Of a stretch of DNA of 64,000 nucleotides, positions 28,480 to 37,256 are shown in pieces. How positions within the stretch are numbered: position 1 is the stretch's first letter; each line of letters opens with the position of its first letter. The position numbers and the translations under genes are program-made. This DNA comes from JBCBWG01 sp964579305 (lineage in GTDB: Bacteria > Pseudomonadota > Alphaproteobacteria > Rhizobiales > Hyphomicrobiaceae), in assembly GCA_964579305.1 (NCBI GenBank), contig CAZOGY010000006.1:1-64000 (forward strand), written 5' to 3'. The notes under the pieces were generated by a model that saw only the letters and a program-made list of their open reading frames with translations, did no database searches and was not told the origin of the DNA.

Positions 28480-29012
28480 TGAGCGCTTGGACGCTGACCA
28501 GTGTCCCTGCAACCAAAACGCGGCTGAATGGGCTTGTAGGCGCGCTTGGTTAATAAGCTCCGTTCCCCGCGTACCGTTGATCAGCCACGCGTGAGGTGCA
28601 TGCAAGGGAGAATTAACCTTAATTCTCCCCGCGCAATTGCAGTGACGCCAGAAACCAAAGAACTACCGGGACTTGCGCGGGGTGTGGCCCATGCGTAACG
28701 ATCCGCTTCATTTTTTGTCTCCGTTGTGCTATGGATCTCCACGTGAGGTTTTCAACGTTCGAGAAGTCATGCGCGATCCGATCTTTTTCAGCTCCCAGCT
28801 GGTTAATGCCCTTGGCTGGCAGCAAGCCGAGATCGCCCTCGGACAGCGTTCAAAAAACAAACGCAAGCGGGACCGGCGTGCGCGCGGCCCAGCTTTGCTG
28901 ACGTAGCCGCCGCGATTGATCGGATCGCGAGGCGGCGTGCCTCCCCCGATATACAAGCTTTGCGAAGTCACCGGGACCGTTGTGTCCGTGGTAGCGTGGA
29001 AAGGTGGATGTG
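28480..29012. other. Intergenic region between fdxA and carD
   Basis: 533 bases. I see no convincing gene: a 77-codon open frame near 28673 has no recognisable features. It likely holds the fdxA transcript end and the carD promoter. A repeat-like GATCGGATCGC patch near 28917 has no assigned role. Confidence 0.4.
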
Positions 29013-30308
29013 ATGGCCCAGACCAAAAAAGCGAGCGCCAAGGCGACCGCGAAGACGGCCGAAGAGGTTGACGCGGGCGCAGTTGCGTCAGGCGCGAGCG
29101 TGAAAACGGCCAAGGCAAAGCCAGCCACCTCGACCGCAAAATCGTCGGCGGCCAAAACGACCACCGCAAGGGCATCGGCTGCGAAGGCAGCCGGGTCCAA
29201 AGCCGATGCCAAAAAAGCGGCATCAAGCACACCTGCGAAAAAGAAAGCAGCCGGCACCGCCACGAAGACGGCGGCCAAGAAATCGGCGACCGCATCCAAA
29301 GCCGGCGCAGCTAGCGCAAAAAAACCGGCTGCTGCGAAGGCGGATGCCGCCGAGGCCGACGCTGTCGTCGCTGAAGCTGCCAAACCAGCCGCCAAAACGG
29401 CTCGCAAGAGCGCGGCTGCGGCGACCGCCAAGGCGTCCGCCACCAAGGCTGCAAAACCCAAAGAAGCCGATGACAAGCCCGCTTCGGCTAAGACAACGTC
29501 GAAAACGGCGGCCGCCGCGTCCAAGGCGTCGGCGTCAAAGCCGCGTGCCGGCGCTAAGACGGCAAAGCCGAAGATGTCGATTGGGGCGCCGTTGCAGGTC
29601 GGCCGCGCCGGCGCATCGGTTGCTGCCGCCGCTGTCAAACCCGCGCCATCGCAACGCAAGTCGCCGCCGGTCAAATCCGACGAGACATCCCCGGCCGACT
29701 CCAAGAAAGCGGTTTCGACACGTCACGGCTTCAAGCTGCACGAACACGTCGTCTACCCCTCGCACGGCGTTGGTCAGATCGTTTCGATTGAGGAGCAGGA
29801 AATCGCCGGCATGGCGCTTGAGCTGTTCGTGATCACGTTCGAAAAAGACAAGATGACGTTGCGCGTGCCCACCTCGAAGTTGGAAAGCGTCGGCATGCGC
29901 AAGCTGGCGCAAGGTGAAGTTTTGCAAAAGGCGCTGAACACCTTGAAGGGCCGCGCCCGTATCAAGCGCACGATGTGGAGCCGCCGCGCGCAGGAATACG
30001 AGGCCAAGATCAACTCCGGCGATTTGGTGTCGATTTCCGAGGTTGTCCGCGACCTCTACCGGTCCGAAAGCCAGCCCGAGCAATCCTATTCGGAACGGCA
30101 GCTTTTTGAGGCCGCGCTTGATCGGATGGCACGTGAACTCGCCGCGGTAGAAAACATTGACGAGCGCGGCGCTTCTCAGCGCATCCTCGACATCTTGGCC
30201 AAGAGCGCCAAATCGCGCAAAGCCGCAGCCGACGAGGCAGCCGCCCGCGAAGAGGAAGAAGCCGCCGAGGCCGAGGCCGAAGGCGAGGGCGACGCCGCAG
30301 CGGCATAA
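29013..30308 (+). CDS. carD: CarD-family transcription regulator with histone H1-like N-terminal extension
   Basis: 431 residues from the ATG at 29013 (AAGGTGG just upstream). Residues 238-405 are a CarD domain: the RNA-polymerase-interacting Tudor-like part (KLHEHVVYPSHGVGQIVSI, LELFVITFEKDKMTLRVP) and the helical DNA-contacting part (YSERQLFEAALDRMARELA). CarD binds the RNAP beta subunit and stabilises open complexes. Residues 1-237 are an Ala/Lys-rich AKK/AAK-repeat sequence like histone H1 tails. Usual alphaproteobacterial CarD proteins are about 170 residues, so the extension more than doubles the length. A short acidic Ala/Glu tail ends the protein. Confidence 0.9.
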   Translation: MAQTKKASAKATAKTAEEVDAGAVASGASVKTAKAKPATSTAKSSAAKTTTARASAAKAAGSKADAKKAASSTPAKKKAAGTATKTAAKKSATASKAGAASAKKPAAAKADAAEADAVVAEAAKPAAKTARKSAAAATAKASATKAAKPKEADDKPASAKTTSKTAAAASKASASKPRAGAKTAKPKMSIGAPLQVGRAGASVAAAAVKPAPSQRKSPPVKSDETSPADSKKAVSTRHGFKLHEHVVYPSHGVGQIVSIEEQEIAGMALELFVITFEKDKMTLRVPTSKLESVGMRKLAQGEVLQKALNTLKGRARIKRTMWSRRAQEYEAKINSGDLVSISEVVRDLYRSESQPEQSYSERQLFEAALDRMARELAAVENIDERGASQRILDILAKSAKSRKAAADEAAAREEEEAAEAEAEGEGDAAAA

Positions 30309-30404
30309 CCGATGGCACCGCGCCATCAACGCAGCGCTCTTACACGGGCGGCGCCCGATGCGGGCGCGATCTATGCTGCGGCAACCTGGATTGCGCAATA
30401 ATAG

Positions 30405-30440
30405 CGGCCCTGGCCTACCCGGTCAGGGCCGTCAATTTTT
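30405..30440 (+). terminator. Rho-independent terminator after carD
   Basis: Stem CGGCCCTG / CAGGGCCG with an 11-base loop and then TCAATTTTT, between carD and the convergent SNase-like gene. It touches that gene's stop codon. Confidence 0.8.
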
Positions 30441-31496
30441 GTTCGGCTCTGGTGCAAGCCCGTCCGGCTGGCGTTGCGCATCACTTGGCTTGGCGGCGCG
30501 CCCCCAGCGGTCACGACTGCGGCTGCGCACTGAAATCTGATGGGTATGGCGGATGTCGATAAACGGGCCACCGTATCGCTCAATCCAGCCGCGCACGGTC
30601 ACGTTGCGCCCTTCAAACAATAGTGGATCAATCCGCAAGCGCTCGAAATACCGCATCTGCCGCTTGGAAATCGCGGCGGTGAAATCGTTGCGCCAGTTAT
30701 CGCCGAAATTCAAAAAAACACGCCCGCGCACCGATTTTGCGCTGCGCACGCGGCCTTCGACGATTTGAAACGTACTCTGCACCCGCAATAGACTTTCCGT
30801 CTGAAGGGCACTGCGCGGCTGGTAACTTGCAATACGCCAAAGGCCGCGTTTGGCTTTACGCGCCGCGGTTTCTGCGCGCGCCAAACGCTCAGCGCAGCGC
30901 GTGCGCATGCCCTCAGGATCAAACCGCGCAAGCCCCTCACGCACCAAGTCCTCCTGAAACCAAATCGGTGCCGCATCGGCGGACGTCAGCACGAGATGGA
31001 CCGCGCGACGGCCATATCGGTCACGGCGCCCTGCAAAGATTATAGACGCGCTTTGTCCCGCCAAGCGGGCACGGACCGCCTCAAAAGTGGTTTGTCCCGC
31101 AGGCCACTGACCCACATTGGCGCCCGGAACATCGGCGGCGGACGGCGGCAGGACGCCCTTCAAGACAACGACTTGCCCGTCCGCAAGCACCAGCGTGCGC
31201 GCATCACGGACTTGCGTCACAACAATCGGGCGTTTGCGCCGCGACAGACAGGGTTTGGCTTTCCTGGTGTCCGACCGCCGGCGCTGATCTGATTTCGGTG
31301 TGACGCTGCGCTCGGGCGCGGCGGTGGCACGCGGCGGCGGCTCTGCGATTTCGGCTGCGTCAACCCGCTGGCTGCCGACGACAACCGAAATGGCAAGCGC
31401 CGCGACAGCATGCTTGGCCAAAGCTGGCCGCGCCGCTATCGCGAAGCGCCGCGGCCCAAGGCGATCCATAGGGGTGCTGTGCCAATCTTGCGTCAT
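30432..31496 (-). CDS. SNase-like (thermonuclease-family) protein
   Basis: 354 residues from the ATG at 31496 (GGAG about 10 nt upstream). An N-terminal hydrophobic segment (ALAISVVVGSQRVDAAE) suggests export. The middle has the staphylococcal-nuclease OB fold: VRDARTLVLADGQVVVLKGV, then the family motif RRDRYGRRAVHLVL, and a VREGLARFD segment. The catalytic Arg of DRYGR is present, but the acidic residues expected around the first active-site Arg are not clearly visible, so activity is uncertain. A second OB-like part follows (FLNFGDNWRNDFTAAI, VTVRGWIERYGGPFIDI). Convergent with carD. Confidence 0.8.
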   Translation of the reverse strand: MTQDWHSTPMDRLGPRRFAIAARPALAKHAVAALAISVVVGSQRVDAAEIAEPPPRATAAPERSVTPKSDQRRRSDTRKAKPCLSRRKRPIVVTQVRDARTLVLADGQVVVLKGVLPPSAADVPGANVGQWPAGQTTFEAVRARLAGQSASIIFAGRRDRYGRRAVHLVLTSADAAPIWFQEDLVREGLARFDPEGMRTRCAERLARAETAARKAKRGLWRIASYQPRSALQTESLLRVQSTFQIVEGRVRSAKSVRGRVFLNFGDNWRNDFTAAISKRQMRYFERLRIDPLLFEGRNVTVRGWIERYGGPFIDIRHTHQISVRSRSRDRWGRAAKPSDAQRQPDGLAPEPNKN

Positions 31497-31592
31497 AGCC
31501 AAAACGCTCCAAACCCAAAACGCTCCAAAACGCGATGACAGGGTCCGCAGACCAAATGCCAACACGCTGCTGGCTGACGCAAACCGCACAGC

Positions 31593-32378
31593 TTAGCCCG
31601 CCGCCGTCGTCATGCCGGCCGCCGCCTGTTTTGCGCCCGCCATCAGGAATGAAAAATCCGATCCCGCAAGCACCATGCGAATCCCCAGATCCAGATATTG
31701 TTTTGCAACGGCAGGGTCGTAGACGCCGCCCATGGCTGGGATTTTCCCGTGCTTGTCACACGCAGCCACCACCGTCCTGTATGCTGCATCAACGTCTGCG
31801 TGCGTATACTGTCCTGCGATGCCCATCTCCAGGCACAGGTCGTTGGTGCCGATCAAAAGCGCATCGACGCCTTCGGTGGCTGCGATGGCCTCTGCGTTCG
31901 CGACGGCTTGCGGCGATTCAATCATCATCACGACCATCGTCGCGCCGTTGACCGCGGCAACCGTTTCGTGTGGCGCCAGCGATTGAAACCCGAGTTGCGG
32001 CAAAGCTCCCGTCATGGAGCGTTTTCCAGCCGGCGGATACTTGCAGTAAGAGGCAAGCCGTGCCGCCGTTTCGGCGTCGTCGACATGCGGGAAGACAATG
32101 CCTTGCGCGCCGCCATCCAACGCGCGCGCCGCCAGATGCTGCTCAAACCCCGCCACGCGCACGATCGGTGTGATTCCGGCATCTTGCGCGGCAACCGAGA
32201 TCTGGCACGCCATATCCAGATCCATCGAATTGTGTTCCAGATCGATAAACAGCCAATGGAAACCAGCAAGTTTCATGGCTTTGGCGATATCGACGGTGCG
32301 TGCTTGGCGAAGGCCGACCCCAATCGCAAGCTCCCCCTGTTTCAGCCGGGCCATCGTCACGTTTTCAATCTCTGGCAT
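31593..32378 (-). CDS. HpcH/HpaI family aldolase
   Basis: 261 residues from the ATG at 32378 (GGAGG 9 nt upstream). Class II pyruvate-type aldolase features: FHWLFIDLEHNSMDLD, ITPIVRVAGFE, GAQGIVFPHVDD, and metal-ligand segments MMIESPQAVAN and LLIGTNDLCLEMG. It differs clearly from the aldolase at 7785-8573. It is divergent from a TRAP transporter operon, so it probably acts on a compound taken up by that transporter; the substrate is unknown. Confidence 0.9.
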   Translation of the reverse strand: MPEIENVTMARLKQGELAIGVGLRQARTVDIAKAMKLAGFHWLFIDLEHNSMDLDMACQISVAAQDAGITPIVRVAGFEQHLAARALDGGAQGIVFPHVDDAETAARLASYCKYPPAGKRSMTGALPQLGFQSLAPHETVAAVNGATMVVMMIESPQAVANAEAIAATEGVDALLIGTNDLCLEMGIAGQYTHADVDAAYRTVVAACDKHGKIPAMGGVYDPAVAKQYLDLGIRMVLAGSDFSFLMAGAKQAAAGMTTAAG

Positions 32379-32754
32379 CACATACGTCCTCCCATTTGTT
32401 TGCCGTTGGCGCCATGCGCCCGCCCACAGTGCGCGCATCACGCCGGGACCACAAATCCGCATGCGCGCTGGAAAGGCTGCTGGAATTTGGGGCTCGACGC
32501 TGGCGCATGCGCGGTCTAGGCTGATCCGCGGCCATCAAGTCAGGCGAAGACCTGCGAGGTCGCAAAGGGAAACGCATCAGGGCGATTGTCGGCGGTCCAC
32601 TCCGTCGGTTTCGCTTGGGCCACGTGACCGGCACGTTGCAATCGTGCGGGTGCACCGCGCACACATGCGCTTTTCCCAAACCTATGGCTCGCGCTGGGTT
32701 TCCCAGTTGCGGAACGCAGACAGATCAAACGAAACTCGTTTGGGAGGAGTGAGA
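32379..32754. other. Divergent promoter region between aldolase and TRAP operon
   Basis: 376 bases without a gene. It holds GCGCATGCGC (a 10-bp palindrome at 32503-32512), a related CGCATGCGCG about 50 bases to its left, and a 17-bp dyad next to the dctP ribosome-binding site (listed separately). Confidence 0.5.
32726..32742 (+). promoter_or_regulatory. 17-bp dyad overlapping the dctP ribosome-binding site
   Basis: CAAACGA-AAC-TCGTTTG, perfect 7-bp arms. The right arm runs directly into GGGAGGAG, the Shine-Dalgarno of dctP. It could be an operator or an mRNA hairpin that limits ribosome access. Confidence 0.45.
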
Positions 32755-33789
32755 ATGCGGAAATTGGCAGCGGTCACGACCGCGCTTGCCATTGGCGCCA
32801 TGGCCGTTACCGGCGCGCAGGCAAAGACGCTTAAGGTTCAGGCAAGCTCGAAATCGGGCGACTGGGCACACCGGTTCATGACGGATCAGTGGGCGCCAAA
32901 GCTCGGTGAGATGACCGACGGCAAGCTCAAGATTGAGGTTCTGCCGACCAAAGCCGTCGTGCCCCACCGCGAGACGATCGACGCTGTTGCGAACGGCATT
33001 CTCGATGGCGACCTGAACGCGGTATCGTACTTCACCGGCCGCGATCCAGCGTTCGCAATCATCGGCGACCTCATCGCCGGTTACGACACGGTCGATCAGG
33101 TCCGTACGTTCTGCATGCACGCCGGCGGCAAAGAGATCCTGCAAAAGCTGTACGACAAGTACACGAACGGCAAGGTCCACGTGATCGGCTGCGGCCCGTA
33201 TGCAAAAGAAGCTTTCGTTTCCACGATCCCCATCAAGACCGTCGCCGAAATGAAGGGCGTCAAGGTTCGCTCGCCGGAAGGCCTTGCGGCTGAGGTCTTC
33301 AAGCGCGCCGGCGCATCGCCTGTGTCGCTGCCATTCTCGGAAGTCTATACGGCGCTTGAGAAAAAGCTGATCGACGCCGCTGACGCCTCGGCACTCGTGA
33401 ACAACGAAGCCTCGGGCATGCACAAGATCGCAAAGTATCCGATCTACCCGGGCATCCACTCGATGGCCGTGCTGCAGTTCATCGTCAACAAGAGCGTGTG
33501 GGACAAGCTTCCGCAGGGCCAGAAGACCGCGCTTGAGCTGTGGTACTCCGCTTCCTACGACGCCATGCGCCGCGACGCAAAGCTGCAAGACGCCGAGATT
33601 GCAGAAAAGTACTCGAAGCCGGACAGCGACGTGACCGTCATCGACTGGTCGACGGAAGAGCGTGCCAAGTTCCGCCAGATCGCCGTCAAGGCCTGGAGCG
33701 ATTTCGCCGCCAAGTCGCCGCTCGCTCAAGAAGCTTTGGATGCGCACCTCGCCTACATGCGCAAAGTCGGCCTGCTCAAGAAAGAGTAG
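32755..33789 (+). CDS. dctP: TRAP transporter solute-binding protein (DctP family)
   Basis: 344 residues, ATG preceded by GGGAGGAG. Signal peptide (MRKLAAVTTALAIGAMAVTG...AQA), then a periplasmic binding protein of the TRAP type: KTLKVQASSKSGDWAH, a helix with PHRETIDAVANGILDGD, the conserved VKVRSPEGLAAEVFKRAGASP region carrying the substrate-carboxylate Arg, and FSEVYTALEKKLIDAAD. It delivers an organic acid to the membrane subunits encoded next. The substrate is unknown; the divergent aldolase suggests a keto or sugar acid. Confidence 0.95.
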   Translation: MRKLAAVTTALAIGAMAVTGAQAKTLKVQASSKSGDWAHRFMTDQWAPKLGEMTDGKLKIEVLPTKAVVPHRETIDAVANGILDGDLNAVSYFTGRDPAFAIIGDLIAGYDTVDQVRTFCMHAGGKEILQKLYDKYTNGKVHVIGCGPYAKEAFVSTIPIKTVAEMKGVKVRSPEGLAAEVFKRAGASPVSLPFSEVYTALEKKLIDAADASALVNNEASGMHKIAKYPIYPGIHSMAVLQFIVNKSVWDKLPQGQKTALELWYSASYDAMRRDAKLQDAEIAEKYSKPDSDVTVIDWSTEERAKFRQIAVKAWSDFAAKSPLAQEALDAHLAYMRKVGLLKKE

Positions 33790-33860
33790 TCTGCGCATCT
33801 CCGTCAGGTCCCATCATCCCGCGGAGTTCGCGTGGTTGACGGGTCCTGATGCTGCGTTTC

Positions 33861-33934
33861 GCCGGGCGCCTCAAAAGACCTGTGCCGAGCGCCCGGCACA
33901 TTCGGCCGGCGCGATTGAGGGCAGCGCGCCGGCC
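33861..33934 (+). promoter_or_regulatory. Two tandem GC-rich stem-loops between dctP and dctQM
   Basis: First: GCCGGGCGC (33861-33869) with GCGCCCGGC (33889-33897), perfect 9 bp. Second: GGCCGGCGCG (33904-33913) with CGCGCCGGCC (33925-33934), perfect 10 bp. Neither has a T-run. Such hairpins after a binding-protein gene commonly protect its mRNA or reduce read-through so that the binding protein outnumbers the permease. Confidence 0.6.
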
Positions 33935-34033
33935 AGCCGATCTGACCGCGCCCGACGCTTGCACAATTTCTCTCTGGCAAGATCATTCCGGCCAGACCAC
34001 AGCCACCAAACAGGACAGTGAAGGTGTAGCGCC

Positions 34034-36073
34034 ATGGTTTCCGTGACGCAGAGCGATATCAAACCTGCCGAGGTCTCAGCCGGTTTCACGAACTGGGTCG
34101 ACCATTTCTCGCGGTTTACGGGCCTTTCGGTCGCCTACCTCTACATCATCGCAGCCGGCTGCACGATGTATGAGGTGATCGCGCGCTACGTCTTCAACGC
34201 GCCAACCCAATGGGCCTTTGAGGTCGTGATGACCTTGTGCGCCATTGCCTGGATGCTGTCGGCTGGCTTCGTGACGCTGCAAAAACGCCATATCGGCATC
34301 ACGGTGCTCTACCAGTTGGCGTCGCCATCCCTGCGCTGGTGGCTCGATTTGTTTGCCATGGTGGTCGGCGTATTCGCCTTGGGCATGCTGGCATCCGACA
34401 CGCTTGTCCGCGCCCTGGAATCGATCGACCTGGTGGAACGCGTCGGCTCGGCCTTCAACTCGCCGCAGCCCATGATGCTGAAAACAATTCTGTTTTTGGG
34501 GCTGTTCGTTTACCTCATCCAATTGCTGGTCAATCTCTATCGCCATTTCGACACGAGCTTTTTCCGAATAGCCGTTCTGGTCGTGCTGGGTTTGATCGTC
34601 GCGCGGCTCGGGCTGCAGATTGGTGCGCACTATCTCGGCGAAGCATCCGCTTTGGGAGTGGTCAGCACGCAGATCAGCGAGACGACCAGCAGTTGGGTCG
34701 ATGGCTTGCGTGTCGACCGTGAAGCACTTGGAATCGCACTGATTTCAACAGTGATCGTTGGCGCCCTGATCGCGCTGATGATGACCGGTATGCCGCTCGG
34801 CATCGTCACGCTGATCATCTCCGTTGTCTGCGCGCTTCTATTCTACGGCACCAACGGCATGTTCCTTGTGTCGACCAACGCGCTCGACCTGTTGGAGAAG
34901 TACCCGCTCGTCGCTGTCCCGTTCTTCGTTTTGATGGCGTCCATCCTTGAGCGCGCCGGCATCGCGCAGGACCTGTTCGACGCCATGTCGATCTTCGCCG
35001 GCTCGTTCCGCGGCGGCGTTGCCTTGCAGACGACGATCGTGGCCGTGATCCTTGCGGCCATGTCCGGTGTGATGGGCGGCGAGATTGTGATGCTCGGCCT
35101 CGTTGCGCTGCCGCAGATGCTGCGGCTTGGCTATGACCGCAAACTGACGATTGGCCTGATCTGTGCGGCAGGTGCCCTAGCAACGCTGATCCCGCCGTCG
35201 ATCGTCATGATCGTCTATGGCCTCTCCGCCAACGTTGGCATCGGCGACCTGTTCTCGGCGGGCTTTGTTCCTGGCCTGATGCTGGCGACCTTCTACGTCA
35301 CCTACGTGCTGATCCGCTGCAACATGAACCCCGCTCTTGCACCGACGGCCAAGGAGATCGCGGATAAGCTTGGCCAGGATGTGCAGCCTCTCGGCACCAA
35401 CCGCGTGATCGCCGTGTTGCTGTGCATCCTATTGATCGCGTGCGTGATGGGCTCGATCTACGCCGGCATCGCCAGCGTGACCGAGGCAGCGGCGGTGGGC
35501 GTGTTCGGCTCGATCATTGTCGCCGCCGTCAGGTTCCAGTTCGACTTCAAGCTCCTGCGCGAAGCGCTGACCAACACCATGACCGTGGTCGGCACGATCA
35601 TCTGGTTGATCCTTGGCGCTGTGGCCTTTGTCGGGCTCTATAACCTGATCGGTGGCGCGGACTTCATGCGCTCGCTGATCGCTGAGACCGGACTTGGCCC
35701 TCTCGGCACGATCTTCGTGATGATGGCCATTCTGGTGATCCTCGGCACCTTCATGGAGTGGATCGCCATCATCTTCATCACGGTGCCCGTGTTCGCCCCG
35801 GTCGTGCGTGACATGGCACCAGCGCTTGGCATGGAACCGGAATGGGCGGCGGTCTGGTTCGGCGTCCTGTTCGTGATGAACATCCAGATCTACTTCCTGT
35901 CGCCGCCGTTCGGACCGGCCTGCTTCTGGCTCAAATCCGTGGCGCCGAAGGACATCTCGTTGCAGGAAATCTTTGTGTCGGTCCTTCCGTTTATTGTCCT
36001 GCAAATCATCGGGATGCTGCTGGTGATGTTCTTCCCTCAAATCGCGCTGTGGCTGCCGCAGCTTCTCGATTGA
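34034..36073 (+). CDS. dctQM: Fused TRAP transporter permease (DctQ-DctM)
   Basis: 679 residues, GAAGGTG upstream of the ATG. Residues 1 to about 190 are the small DctQ subunit (four membrane segments, with ARYVFNAPTQWAFEV). A linker with further hydrophobic segments leads to the large DctM subunit (about 240-679; GMPLGIVTLIISVV, FVLMASILERAGIAQDLFDAM, IPPSIVMIVYG, FMEWIAIIFITVPVFAPVV). Fused QM proteins are a known TRAP variant. It is a sodium-driven importer in the inner membrane working with DctP. Confidence 0.95.
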   Translation: MVSVTQSDIKPAEVSAGFTNWVDHFSRFTGLSVAYLYIIAAGCTMYEVIARYVFNAPTQWAFEVVMTLCAIAWMLSAGFVTLQKRHIGITVLYQLASPSLRWWLDLFAMVVGVFALGMLASDTLVRALESIDLVERVGSAFNSPQPMMLKTILFLGLFVYLIQLLVNLYRHFDTSFFRIAVLVVLGLIVARLGLQIGAHYLGEASALGVVSTQISETTSSWVDGLRVDREALGIALISTVIVGALIALMMTGMPLGIVTLIISVVCALLFYGTNGMFLVSTNALDLLEKYPLVAVPFFVLMASILERAGIAQDLFDAMSIFAGSFRGGVALQTTIVAVILAAMSGVMGGEIVMLGLVALPQMLRLGYDRKLTIGLICAAGALATLIPPSIVMIVYGLSANVGIGDLFSAGFVPGLMLATFYVTYVLIRCNMNPALAPTAKEIADKLGQDVQPLGTNRVIAVLLCILLIACVMGSIYAGIASVTEAAAVGVFGSIIVAAVRFQFDFKLLREALTNTMTVVGTIIWLILGAVAFVGLYNLIGGADFMRSLIAETGLGPLGTIFVMMAILVILGTFMEWIAIIFITVPVFAPVVRDMAPALGMEPEWAAVWFGVLFVMNIQIYFLSPPFGPACFWLKSVAPKDISLQEIFVSVLPFIVLQIIGMLLVMFFPQIALWLPQLLD

Positions 36074-36092
36074 CGCCAAAGGAGCCTGAAAG

Positions 36093-36221
36093 ATGCACTT
36101 GGAAGACGAAGAAGACGCCGAGATCAGTGCCTACTACAGCTTCTGGCCAGCTCTCGTGGGCCTGACACTTGGGGCTGGCGTGATCTATTTCATGTTCGCC
36201 TTGGCCGACGGGTTCGCTTAA
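36093..36221 (+). CDS. 42-residue acidic membrane microprotein of the TRAP operon
   Basis: ATG preceded by AAAGGAG with ideal 8-nt spacing, only 19 nt after the dctQM stop; the frame ends in TAA at 36219-36221. The peptide begins with an acidic stretch (MHLEDEEDAEISA), then YYSFWPALVGLTLGAGVIYF and a short hydrophobic end, so it has one transmembrane helix. It is likely a real gene that automated callers skip. A role as a small TRAP accessory subunit is inference. Confidence 0.75.
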   Translation: MHLEDEEDAEISAYYSFWPALVGLTLGAGVIYFMFALADGFA

Positions 36222-36282
36222 ACTCTCCCCGGGCAATCGATTCGGTGTTTGACCGGTCCGCGACGCCGCAGTTCTCATATTC

Positions 36283-36315
36283 CAGCAGGGTCCGCACATC
36301 GCGCGGGCCCTGTTG
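36283..36315 (+). terminator. Hairpin at the end of the TRAP operon
   Basis: Stem CAGCAGGGTCCGC / GCGGGCCCTGTTG (13 bp with two possible G-U pairs), loop ACATCGC, followed only by ATGTGG. It lies 61 nt after the microprotein stop. The lack of a T-run makes the terminator call moderate. Confidence 0.5.
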
Positions 36316-36405
36316 ATGTGGCGGATTGGGTGTGGGATTTGCAACTTGCCCTCGCACAAGCAGTGCAGCTAATACTGGCCGCGCAGCCAAAGGGGGCCTT
36401 GCCAT

Positions 36406-37245
36406 ATGAGATCGCCAGCCAACTGGAGTGTCGGCGCTTGGGCCTGCACACTCGTCGTGCTCGTTGCCGGGGTGCTCGGTGCTCAATCTGGTGCAGCAAC
36501 AGCCCGTGACGCAAGCGTCGGCGCTGGGCTGGAATGGAAGGTTGGCGGCAGTGTTGGCTTCAGGCCAAGCTACGAAGGCTCAGACGAAATCGAAGCGATC
36601 GGCTTTCCGCTGATCATGCCGGTCTTGGGAGACGGGCCATCATGGTTCCGCGACCGGGTCGCCTTTCATGGGCTCGACGATGTCCGCTTCAAGCTGCTGG
36701 CGCGGTATTACGGCTTCGAGGCCGGCCCGCTGCTTGGCTACAGCTTTGGTCGCGACGAAGACGATGGTGATCGGCTCACCGGCCTTGGCGATGTCGACGG
36801 CGGGCTTATCATCGGTGCGTTCGCGACGTACCGCTGGCACTTTGCGTTTGCCACCGTGTCCTACCATTACCAAGCCACCGGCGGGACCGACGCAAGCCAA
36901 CTGCGGTTCGCCCTGGGCGGAACGCTCCCCGTTTCACAGCGCATGAAGCTGAACGGAAAAGTCGGAACCACCTACGCCGACGACAATTATCAACAAGCCT
37001 TTTTCGGCATCAGCCAAGCCCAGTCCGCGCGTTCGGCTGCCGGGCTGCCCGTCTATTCGCCCGACGCTGGCATCAAGGACGTTTTCATCGAAGGCGGTGC
37101 TGAATTCGATCTCAGCGACAGTTGGCAACTGACGACGCTGTTGCGCTACAGCCGACTGGTTGGCGACGCTGCGGACAGCCCCGTGGTCGAGGCCGAGGAT
37201 CAGCTCTCGGGCCGCCTCGGCATCGTTTATCGCTTCCGCCGCTAG
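36406..37245 (+). CDS. MipA/OmpV family outer-membrane protein
   Basis: 279 residues; ATG preceded by AAGGGGG. A signal peptide (to about residue 33) precedes a beta-barrel of alternating polar and aromatic strands. Family landmarks: GGSVGFRPSYEGSDEIEAIGF at the start, ARYYGFEAGPLLGYSFGRDED, and the aromatic C-terminus LSGRLGIVYRFRR. Members are scaffold or porin-like outer-membrane proteins of unclear function. Convergent with the dehydrogenase gene, 11 nt apart. Confidence 0.88.
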   Translation: MRSPANWSVGAWACTLVVLVAGVLGAQSGAATARDASVGAGLEWKVGGSVGFRPSYEGSDEIEAIGFPLIMPVLGDGPSWFRDRVAFHGLDDVRFKLLARYYGFEAGPLLGYSFGRDEDDGDRLTGLGDVDGGLIIGAFATYRWHFAFATVSYHYQATGGTDASQLRFALGGTLPVSQRMKLNGKVGTTYADDNYQQAFFGISQAQSARSAAGLPVYSPDAGIKDVFIEGGAEFDLSDSWQLTTLLRYSRLVGDAADSPVVEAEDQLSGRLGIVYRFRR

Positions 37246-37256
37246 AAATGCTTCTT

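Noticed and set aside
28673..28906. 77-codon plus-strand frame between fdxA and carD
   Set aside because: Considered as a small gene, but the ribosome-binding site is poor and no recognisable features are present.
31500..31545. Short direct repeats of AACGCTCCAAA upstream of the SNase-like gene
   Set aside because: Only two to three copies, partly low-complexity, and they can be explained by the Shine-Dalgarno complement. Too weak to call an operator.
35429..36079. Minus-strand 216-codon frame opposite dctQM, rich in His and Asp
   Set aside because: It is the complement of hydrophobic codons of the permease, with no start signal or family resemblance.
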